Shown piece after piece: positions 9,368 through 16,314 of a stretch of DNA of 64,000 bases (positions are counted from its first letter, which is position 1; each line of letters begins with the position of its first letter). Position numbers and translations under genes: made by a program. The notes under the pieces were generated by a model. The model was not told where the DNA came from. It was given only the letters and a program-made list of their open reading frames with translations, and ran no database searches. The DNA comes from Marinobacter salexigens (GTDB lineage: Bacteria; Pseudomonadota; Gammaproteobacteria; Pseudomonadales; Oleiphilaceae). The stretch is taken from assembly GCF_002806945.1 (NCBI RefSeq), contig NZ_NIHC01000001.1, forward strand, positions 124,001-188,000, read 5' to 3'.

Positions 9368-9691
9368 ATGGAAAAGCAAACTGCAAAAGATGATTACGCC
9401 CGCGTGAAAGATGACCTTCAGGTACTGCGTGACGACATAGCATCCCTGAGCAAAGCCTTTGCGGAAAGTCAGAAGGCCGGTGCCAATAATCTGAAAGACG
9501 AAATCAGCCGTGAGGCTCAAGCGGTATTTGAAAACCTGCGCAAACGGGGCGACGCAGCCCTGACTCGTGCTACAGAAGCAGGCTCACAAACGGTAGAAAG
9601 CGTGGAGCACAAAATAGAGGAAAGGCCATTTCTCAGCATTATTCTTATGTTTCTGGCGGGTGTCATCGTGGGCAAGATGCTTGATCGCTGA
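9368..9691 (+). CDS. DUF883 (ElaB/YqjD-type) membrane-anchored protein
   Basis: A 107-residue protein with a long charged coiled-coil region (about residues 10-80, rich in Lys, Asp, Glu and Ala) and one C-terminal membrane anchor, RPFLSIILMFLAGVIVGKML. This is the layout of the ElaB/YqjD family, whose E. coli members bind stationary-phase ribosomes at the inner membrane. An AGGAGA site precedes the ATG. The stop codon overlaps the next start (TGATG), so both genes are translationally coupled, as yqjD and yqjE are linked in enterics. Whether this homologue binds ribosomes is unknown. Confidence 0.83.
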   Translation: MEKQTAKDDYARVKDDLQVLRDDIASLSKAFAESQKAGANNLKDEISREAQAVFENLRKRGDAALTRATEAGSQTVESVEHKIEERPFLSIILMFLAGVIVGKMLDR

Positions 9692-10197
9692 TGATATTTG
9701 ATTCTGCAAACATCCAGAGCGCCCTTCGCAAAGCTGTCGCCGCTATCATCGGGGTAGTGTTGGCTCTGGTGTTGCTAACTGCGCTATTGGTTACCGGTTT
9801 TTATTTGCTGGTTAACGCTGCGACCCTGGCCCTGGCTCCCTTTGTGGGCAAGCCGGGGGCCATGGCAATCACAGGGCTTGCATGTCTGTGTTTGTTGGCG
9901 CTTTTCTTCTATCGTATGACCCGCCCACCCCAAAAAAACCGTGATGCCCAAAGTACCCGGTCCGGCCTTGGCTCAGGTTCACCCATCGAGTTATTGCGCT
10001 CGCTGATTGCCCGTAACCCGCTAGAGGCTGCAGTGCTGGCTTTTGCGGTTGGTGTTGCAGAGCAGAGCGACCCGAGGTTAAAGAATTTGCTGCTCCAGGG
10101 TGGCATGGTTCTGATGCGCCAGTCTTCCGGCACCCCGGAGGCCAGTGATTCAGAGGATGCTCCCGCGCCTTCTCCAGATAAAACCCCCGTCGATTAA
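9691..10197 (+). CDS. YqjE/holin-like small inner-membrane protein
   Basis: A 168-residue protein with two or three predicted membrane segments in the first 75 residues (IIGVVLALVLLTALLVTGFY and AMAITGLACLCLLALFFY), then a polar segment, then a weakly hydrophobic helix (about 110-130), and an acidic Pro-rich tail. It starts at the last base of the DUF883 stop codon. Proteins of this layout next to DUF883 genes are usually annotated as YqjE or phage-holin-superfamily proteins. I rely mainly on context and topology for that label, as no catalytic motif is present. Confidence 0.6.
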   Translation: MIFDSANIQSALRKAVAAIIGVVLALVLLTALLVTGFYLLVNAATLALAPFVGKPGAMAITGLACLCLLALFFYRMTRPPQKNRDAQSTRSGLGSGSPIELLRSLIARNPLEAAVLAFAVGVAEQSDPRLKNLLLQGGMVLMRQSSGTPEASDSEDAPAPSPDKTPVD

Positions 10198-10486
10198 CCC
10201 TTCGCCCCACGCTGACAGTTCCGGCACCTACCTTCTTGCAACCTTGTATCTGTGCTTTCACAGGTATGGCGATGTTCAACCTGAAAGGTTGTAAGCGATT
10301 GTTCCGCAATAGTATTTTTTATGAAGATTAAAAAAAGATGAATGGATTTTAGTCCGGATGTAACCCAAATTCGTGACCAGAGGCACTAGGGTACAAGCAT
10401 GTGTTTCGGGGGCGATGAAGTGATCAACGCAGTCGCCTGAAGAACGCTTTAACGAACGAACGTCTAAACTAGCGAGGAAAAGCACT

Positions 10487-11065
10487 ATGAACTCTAAAGC
10501 TCGTATTGCCTGTGCCACGGTTTTGTCTGCCAGCGTTTTTGCGGCTCCGGCAGCCTTCGCTCAAGGTACATCTGACCGTGATGCCTCTGGCCCTTATATT
10601 AAAGGTAGTTACGGTGGCTATAAGTCCCACAATGGGGATTTCGACGACTCGAACGATCTTTACGGTGCCGGCCTTGGTTACCAGTTCAACCAGTTTTTTG
10701 CGCTGGAGGCGGCGTACATAGATTTTGGCAACTTTGGTAAAGACGACACCAGAGCCAAGCTAAAGGGTGGTTCCCTCGTTGCAATCGGTCGCCTGCCGGT
10801 AACCAACAGTTTTGGTGTGTATGCCAAAGCCGGTGCCTTCGCAGCTGCGCTTGATGTGGATGCGTTCAATGAAAGCGAGACCTATGATGAGGTAAGCCCG
10901 GTGGTTGGCGCTGGTGTGGACTTCCGCATCACGGAACACCTGACCACGTTTCTGGAGTACAACCGTTACAATGTTGACGTGGACGAGAACGACTTCAATG
11001 GTCAGTTGAACAACGATGGCCCCGACTTTGATACCGCTCAGGTTGGCCTCAAGTTCCAGTTCTGA
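10487..11065 (+). CDS. Outer-membrane beta-barrel protein (OmpA-like barrel only)
   Basis: A 192-residue exported protein: a clear signal peptide ending APAAFA-QG, then a barrel of alternating hydrophobic strands beginning GPYIKGSYGGYK and ending with the C-terminal Phe motif VGLKFQF that the BAM complex recognises. There is no peptidoglycan-binding domain. Acidic loops (DDSNDL, DVDENDFNGQLNNDGPDFD) are numerous, consistent with a marine habitat. Length and strand number suggest an eight-stranded barrel of the OmpA/OmpW/Ail type. The upstream spacer of 289 bp is long and AT-rich near 10310-10340, and probably holds its promoter. AGGAAAAG lies just before the ATG. Confidence 0.8.
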   Translation: MNSKARIACATVLSASVFAAPAAFAQGTSDRDASGPYIKGSYGGYKSHNGDFDDSNDLYGAGLGYQFNQFFALEAAYIDFGNFGKDDTRAKLKGGSLVAIGRLPVTNSFGVYAKAGAFAAALDVDAFNESETYDEVSPVVGAGVDFRITEHLTTFLEYNRYNVDVDENDFNGQLNNDGPDFDTAQVGLKFQF

Positions 11066-11085
11066 TCAAACGTGATGTGCCCTTT

Positions 11086-11118
11086 AAAAGGTGCAGAGGC
11101 TTGGCCTCAGCACCTTTT
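11086..11118 (+). terminator. Rho-independent terminator after the barrel gene
   Basis: A 15-bp stem with one internal mismatch (11086-11100 with 11104-11118) and a three-base loop. The stem ends in CCTTTT, giving a short U-tract. It starts 21 bp after the barrel protein's stop codon. Confidence 0.75.
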
Positions 11119-11231
11119 GCTTGTTTCCTCTCCAATAGCCTGACTGTCGCTCATACAGATATACTGATACCGCATGGCCCGGCGGAGAGTCGGGCTGCAA
11201 AACGGTAAACAGCGAAACAGGAAAACAGCTT

Positions 11232-12014
11232 ATGTCTGATAACCAACCCTTCGATTGGTCATCAATATCGGCAGCGGTTTGGCGTCGCCATCGCGCAGGC
11301 CTGCGCCCTGTGCGGAGGCTGGACCCGGTTCAGTGGAGTTCTTTGACGGGTATTGACCGTCAACAACAGGCACTTGCTCGCAATACGGAACGTTTTCTGG
11401 CCGGTGAACCATCCAACAACGTGCTGCTCTGGGGCGCCCGTGGCACTGGCAAGTCGTCGCTGATCAAGGCATTGCTGAATCGTTATAAAGATCAAGGCTT
11501 GAGAATTATTGAAGTGGACAAGGACGATCTGGTGAACCTGCCGGAGATTGTGGATGACATCTGCGATCTTCCCTACCGCTTCATTATTTTCTGTGACGAC
11601 CTGTCCTTTGATGTGGGCGAATCCGGTTACAAGGCGCTGAAGAGTGTACTTGAAGGCTCGCTGGAATTGCCCCCGGAGAATGTTCGCGTATACGCCACGT
11701 CGAATCGCCGCCATCTGATGCCGGAATTCATGTCTGATAACCTGAAAGGCCACACTCAGGATGGTGAGATTCACCCGGCGGAAGCAATAGAAGAGCAGGT
11801 GTCGCTGGCTGACCGGTTTGGCTTGCAGCTGTCTTTCTACGCGTTTTCTCAAGAGGTGTATTTACAGGCAGTGGATGCACTCTTCCCGAATGTCACTGAT
11901 CGGAAGAACCTGCACCGTGAAGCCATTCGGTTTGCAACCCAGAAAGGGGTGCGTAATGGCCGCACGGCGCAGCAGTTTTACCGGCAGTTTTCCGGTGATG
12001 AGAACCTTGGCTGA
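11232..12014 (+). CDS. DUF815-family AAA+ ATPase
   Basis: A 260-residue cytoplasmic P-loop ATPase. Walker A is WGARGTGKSSL (near residue 70) and Walker B is FIIFCDDLSF. The sensor-1 region, VRVYATSNRRHLMPEF, is the hallmark of the DUF815 family. The C-terminal third contains a helical lid ending in a short tail. The family is widespread and its physiological role is not established. The gene is monocistronic by layout and converges with the DUF3422 gene, whose stop lies 11 bp downstream. Confidence 0.88.
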   Translation: MSDNQPFDWSSISAAVWRRHRAGLRPVRRLDPVQWSSLTGIDRQQQALARNTERFLAGEPSNNVLLWGARGTGKSSLIKALLNRYKDQGLRIIEVDKDDLVNLPEIVDDICDLPYRFIIFCDDLSFDVGESGYKALKSVLEGSLELPPENVRVYATSNRRHLMPEFMSDNLKGHTQDGEIHPAEAIEEQVSLADRFGLQLSFYAFSQEVYLQAVDALFPNVTDRKNLHREAIRFATQKGVRNGRTAQQFYRQFSGDENLG

Positions 12015-12024
12015 AACGGCCCGG

Positions 12025-13332
12025 CTACTGCCGTTTTGCCATGCGCATGAAGTGGTGATGCACAAGCCGCACAACCAGATATACCAGAGCAAGGGTGGCC
12101 GGAATGGCAATCCCCAGAGCCAGAGTTTTGTTGAAAATAATGCCCGCTTCGTAGATGGAATCCAGGGCCAGTTTGAGCAGACCGATCAGGTAATAGGTGA
12201 TGGCCACAACCGAAAAACCTTCAACGGTATGCTGCATCATCAGTTGAATTTGTGAGCGCCGGTCCATGGAGCTAAGCAACTGTTGATTCTGGCTCTGTAT
12301 AGCCAACTCCACCCGGGTGCGCATCATGTCTGAGGTGCGATCTACCCGTTTTGACAGATCTTCCAGCCGTTCGCTCACCGCTTCGCAGGTCTTTACTGCA
12401 GGCGTCAATCGGCGGGTCAGGAACTCGCCGATGGTCAGATGCCCTGAGACTTCGTCCTCTCGCAGTTCTTCAAGCCTGGTCAAAACAAGTTGGTGATAGG
12501 CTTTGGTGGCGGAAAACCGGAAGGTGGAGTGGGCACGAAACGCTTCGATTTTCGCCGCAATGTTGGTGAGTTTGGCAAGAATGCTTTGTTCATCCAGAGT
12601 TTCGTTGTTAGCCAGCGCCTGAGTGATAACAGCCAGTTGCTGGTCCATATCATTTAGGGCTGGCGTGATTTCACGGGCCACGGGCAATGCCAGTAGAGAC
12701 ATCAAGCGGTAGGTTTCGATTTCCATCAACCGCTGAACTAGCCGGCCTAACTGGCTTTCAGACATACTGTAGTTGAGCACCATGAAACGGCCGAAATTGT
12801 CAGAGTGCAACTGAAACGTTCCCAGTACCCGCGCAGCCCCTTCCTGTGGGCTGCTGCCTACCAAACGCATGCCTTCGAAGTGACGGCGCATGAACGCAGG
12901 TTCTTTGCGGGCATGCTCCGTAGATGGGCTAACGTCAATATGAAAGGCTGCAACGACGATGCCTTCGAGTTGTGCGAGCCAGCCATGAGGCAGCGCGCTG
13001 ATACCGGTTTCCTCAAATGGCTCAACGTCGGACGGAGCCAGGTTGGTAAAGGTGTAAGCTGTAAATTCCAGATGAACTTCACGGCGAATGCGCAGCTTAT
13101 CAAAGGTTTGCTCGTAGCAAGTCACTTCCTCCTCTGGCCAGGGTTGTCCCAGCATTCGGTGTAGGCTTTGCAGGTGCTTAAACTGGCTTTTACGCTGCTC
13201 TGACGTGGTCAAAACTGCAATGTGACTTACCCTTGCCTGCGGTGGTAATACCTGAAAAGGGCGCGAATGCAGCTCCTGATAGAGGTCAGGGCGTAGGGGG
13301 TGAAAATCCAGTGCGACTGTCTTGGCGGTCAC
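12025..13332 (-). CDS. DUF3422 family membrane protein
   Basis: A 435-residue protein with a soluble N-terminal region (ELHSRPF near the start is typical of the family), a long central helical and coiled-coil region, and two membrane segments at the C-terminus (about 370-390 and 405-428), leaving a basic tail HHHFMRMAKRQ. It starts with GTG at 13332, overlapping the stop of the sortase-system kinase (GTGA), so it is translationally coupled to that kinase and is the third gene of the regulator-kinase operon. Function is unknown. Its position suggests, but does not prove, a part in the sortase system. Confidence 0.82.
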   Translation of the reverse strand: MTAKTVALDFHPLRPDLYQELHSRPFQVLPPQARVSHIAVLTTSEQRKSQFKHLQSLHRMLGQPWPEEEVTCYEQTFDKLRIRREVHLEFTAYTFTNLAPSDVEPFEETGISALPHGWLAQLEGIVVAAFHIDVSPSTEHARKEPAFMRRHFEGMRLVGSSPQEGAARVLGTFQLHSDNFGRFMVLNYSMSESQLGRLVQRLMEIETYRLMSLLALPVAREITPALNDMDQQLAVITQALANNETLDEQSILAKLTNIAAKIEAFRAHSTFRFSATKAYHQLVLTRLEELREDEVSGHLTIGEFLTRRLTPAVKTCEAVSERLEDLSKRVDRTSDMMRTRVELAIQSQNQQLLSSMDRRSQIQLMMQHTVEGFSVVAITYYLIGLLKLALDSIYEAGIIFNKTLALGIAIPATLALVYLVVRLVHHHFMRMAKRQ

Positions 13333-15416
13333 GGGTCAGTCCTTGGTTTATCCGTCAGTTTCGGGATGATAACGCGGAAGGACGCGCCGTCAATGTCATT
13401 AACCTGCTGATTTTTAGCCTCAACCCGGCCACCAAAGAAGTCTGCAATCAAGCGCACGATCAACAGCCCCTGGCCCAGATGCCCTTCGGTTTTGCCTTCA
13501 CGTTGGGATACAAACGCCTCGAAAATATTCACGCCCGAGGTGGTTGGCAAGCTTGAGCCTTCGTTAAACACTTCGATTTGGTAGTGGTCAGCGTGTTGGT
13601 GCAGGCGTATTTCAATTCTGCCGTTTTCTGGCGTGAAGTCGCGTGCGTTGTCGACCAGTTTGTCCAGCATCTGCACCAGCAGTTCCGGGGAGCCGACAAG
13701 GTTGATGCCGGATTCCGGCCCGGTGTAAATCAAGTGATGATGCGGATCCAGGGTCTGATAGGCTGCGCTTGCCTGGCTGACCACCTCGGCCAGATCGAAG
13801 GCTTCTTTGTCGGCATGATCAAAACTCTGCTCCAGCCGGGCCGCTTCGCTCATGCCGTTGAGGATTTGTCGCAAACGGTCGGTACCTGCGGTCGCACGCC
13901 CGATGTATTGTGAACGTTCTTCTTCTGTTTCGGCGTGAGAAAGGTTTTCCAGAGAGGAACGCACCACGGCCACCGGGGTTTTGAGTTCATGGGACAGGCG
14001 CTTTGAAAAGCTCTCCAGGTATCGGTTGTAGCCGTGCAGCCGATCGGCCATCTGGGCGAAATGGTTCTGCAACTGGCCTAACTCGTCCTTTGCACCAGCG
14101 CCTGGCAGGGTGCCAATGATTCGGCCATCCGCATCTATGGTGGCGCTGACTGCCCGCTGTAAGCGGGCAATGCGCCATGACAGCCAGCTGGCATAACCCA
14201 GTAAAACGAGAGTCAGGCCGATAATGATCAGGGTACTGCGGGCAATAACGGAGCCAAGGGTAGAGCCGGATAACGACAGCAGTTGATCCAGGGATTGTTC
14301 GAGGACCAGGGTCCTGCCACCGAATACGGGTCGGCTGGTCATCAGCCATATGCTGTCGTCTTCATGCCGGACAAGCCCTTCTTCAGGCATGGCGTTCATA
14401 TCCAGCCGGTTGGTGTGGACAGGGAGGCGTGCGGGTGTGGGCTGGTAAAACTGCACCAGTGCACGTAATGCATTAAGGCTGATGTGCTCCACAATTTGTA
14501 GTGAGCTGAGATCATCAAATTCCGGGGGTGTCTGGCGCGAAGGCGTTGCCTGTTGGGCAATTACCCAGCCAGCCGGCTCGATCAGCCGGGCAATTTGCCC
14601 TTTGCTCATTCCGGGAATCAGTTGCCGTTCGAGTTTGGATTGGCGCTCCACCAGCACCGGTAGCGGGTCTGTTGATGTTGCGGCTTGCGCTAACCCTGAG
14701 CTGTCCTGCCATCGGGCGGCAAAACCGAAACGGCTGCCTTGCGGAGGTTTGGGTAGTTTCAATTCAAGCTGCCAGCCGTTGCCCACCCGTTCCCAGTGCC
14801 CGCTAACCCGGTAGTCGGGGGTGCCATTGCCTTCCCTGTTTGATGTATCAATCGTCGTGGCATACACCTTGCCCGGTGGCGAGGCGCGCATGAGCCAGGA
14901 GGTGGTGTGGGCATCGGGATTCAGCTGCTTGCTATCTGCAGGCTCCAGCCAGAGTTCCAGCTGGTCGTGGGGCTGGTTCGGTGCGCCGGGGTTGAAGAAT
15001 TCCGGTTGGCGGTTGCTCAGGCGTATCAGCAGGTACAGGTGGCGCTGGTCGGTTGCTGCTTGCCAGTGCAGGGTGGGTTTGCCTGAGCTTTGGGCGGGCG
15101 GCTCTGAATAGGCAGCTGGCTGCCAGAGCTGGGGCTGCTCGCCCTCATCGTAACCGGGCCAATCATGGCCGTAGCCGTCCAGATTGATCGGGCTGGTGAG
15201 GCTTTCCATGTAAATGGCAGGAGTTTGGGGCGCAACGCTGGGAAGCCCCAAACTGAGGTCGCCTGCGGTGTTTGCCAGTCGATCAGCTTGATCTTGCAGC
15301 TGCTGAAGCGCCTGCTGGCGCAGTGCCTGGTCAAGCTCCAGCACGAACTGCAAGCCGGCCCAGGGAATGAGTAGCATCAGCAGGCTGGCGATAAAGAGCT
15401 GACGTTTTAAGGTCAC
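13329..15416 (-). CDS. Dedicated sortase system sensor histidine kinase
   Basis: A 695-residue membrane kinase. A membrane segment at residues 7-25 precedes a large periplasmic region of about 350 residues containing a beta-sandwich-like stretch (INLDGYGHDWPGYDE onward) that resembles carbohydrate-binding CBM9/DOMON folds. A second membrane segment (VIARSTLIIIGLTLVLLGYA) leads to a HAMP linker, the H-box SKRLSHELKTPVAVV (phosphoacceptor His near residue 475), and an ATPase domain with N, G1 and G2 boxes. It begins with GTG, three bases after the response-regulator stop. Such kinases are found next to marine proteobacterial sortases. The periplasmic domain presumably senses an envelope or surface cue; its ligand cannot be read from sequence. 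Confidence 0.88.
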   Translation of the reverse strand: MTLKRQLFIASLLMLLIPWAGLQFVLELDQALRQQALQQLQDQADRLANTAGDLSLGLPSVAPQTPAIYMESLTSPINLDGYGHDWPGYDEGEQPQLWQPAAYSEPPAQSSGKPTLHWQAATDQRHLYLLIRLSNRQPEFFNPGAPNQPHDQLELWLEPADSKQLNPDAHTTSWLMRASPPGKVYATTIDTSNREGNGTPDYRVSGHWERVGNGWQLELKLPKPPQGSRFGFAARWQDSSGLAQAATSTDPLPVLVERQSKLERQLIPGMSKGQIARLIEPAGWVIAQQATPSRQTPPEFDDLSSLQIVEHISLNALRALVQFYQPTPARLPVHTNRLDMNAMPEEGLVRHEDDSIWLMTSRPVFGGRTLVLEQSLDQLLSLSGSTLGSVIARSTLIIIGLTLVLLGYASWLSWRIARLQRAVSATIDADGRIIGTLPGAGAKDELGQLQNHFAQMADRLHGYNRYLESFSKRLSHELKTPVAVVRSSLENLSHAETEEERSQYIGRATAGTDRLRQILNGMSEAARLEQSFDHADKEAFDLAEVVSQASAAYQTLDPHHHLIYTGPESGINLVGSPELLVQMLDKLVDNARDFTPENGRIEIRLHQHADHYQIEVFNEGSSLPTTSGVNIFEAFVSQREGKTEGHLGQGLLIVRLIADFFGGRVEAKNQQVNDIDGASFRVIIPKLTDKPRTDP

Positions 15417-15419
15417 GAT

Positions 15420-16121
15420 TTAAAGCTCACGGGCATTCCAGCGATAGCCCATGCCGTAGGCGGTCTGGATGCTGTCGAAGGCGCTGTCGATCTGCAGGAA
15501 CTTACTGCGGATGCGTTTGATGTGGGAGGTGACGGTGTTGTCGTCCAGGTGTGTGTTGGCAGCTTCCATCAGTTGATCGCGGCTGCGCACGTGGCCGGGG
15601 TGTTGTACGAGTGAGTGCAGCATCCAGAATTCGGTCACGGTGAGGTCGATGGCGTTGTCATCCCAGGCTACGGTCATGCGATCCACGTTCAGGTCGAGGC
15701 GACCACGTTTCACGATTTCATCCGGTTTCTGCAGGGCTTCTGCCCAGGCATCTGCCCGGCGCAACAGAGCGGTTACTCTTGCCAGCAGGTGCTCCATGCT
15801 CATGTCTTTGGTGACGTAGTCGTCTGCGCCCAGGCGCAGGCCGTGGACTGAGTCTATGTCGCTGTCGCGGGCGGTGAGGAAGATGATGGGCAGGGTGGCG
15901 GATAGTGAGCGCAGGTCCTGGCACAGGGTGAAGCCGCCTTCGGGTTCGTTGCCCAGGCCGACGTCGATGATGGCAAGGTCGGGGAGGCTTTGGCGCAGTA
16001 CCTGCCATGCAGCGGATCGGTCACCGTAGGTGGATACGCGATAGCCGCGGCGTTCGAAGGCGGCGCGGTAGTTGTCGCGGATGGCGGGTTCGTCTTCTAT
16101 CAGGACGAGGTGTTTTTTCAT
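15420..16121 (-). CDS. Dedicated sortase system response regulator (OmpR-type)
   Basis: A 233-residue transcriptional regulator. A receiver domain (about 1-120) has the acidic pocket IEDEP, phosphoacceptor Asp in LAIIDVGLG, and the Lys of DYVTKDMS. A winged-helix OmpR/PhoB domain follows (about 135-230; TVTEFWMLHSLVQHPG, VTSHIKRIRSKF). First gene of a minus-strand operon with the kinase and the DUF3422 gene, transcribed away from the sortase substrate gene. The shared upstream region (16122-16314) is the obvious candidate for autoregulation and control of the sortase pair. Confidence 0.9.
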   Translation of the reverse strand: MKKHLVLIEDEPAIRDNYRAAFERRGYRVSTYGDRSAAWQVLRQSLPDLAIIDVGLGNEPEGGFTLCQDLRSLSATLPIIFLTARDSDIDSVHGLRLGADDYVTKDMSMEHLLARVTALLRRADAWAEALQKPDEIVKRGRLDLNVDRMTVAWDDNAIDLTVTEFWMLHSLVQHPGHVRSRDQLMEAANTHLDDNTVTSHIKRIRSKFLQIDSAFDSIQTAYGMGYRWNAREL

Positions 16122-16314
16122 GGTGTTGGCTGTTTGTTTGTGGGCGTTGGGGTCTATTTAAACACGGGGGGCGTTTAGAACAAGGTTAGCTTGCGGGGTT
16201 GTCATAATTCATCATTTTTTGTGGGTAGAATGTTGGAATTTGTCATGGGTGGTCCTTTTTGGGTTGGTGAAATGGCGGTGTCTGATTTAGTCATGTAGCC
16301 AAAGGATTCTTGCC
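16122..16314. promoter_or_regulatory. Divergent intergenic region of the sortase system
   Basis: This 193-bp gap separates the regulator gene (minus) from the substrate gene (plus), so promoters for both directions should lie here. The region is locally AT-rich around 16200-16225. A short imperfect inverted repeat (TAAAC at 16159-16163, GTTTA at 16173-16177) could be an operator, but this is weak. AAAGGA at 16301-16306 sits eight bases before the ATG at 16315. No other feature is evident. Confidence 0.4.
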
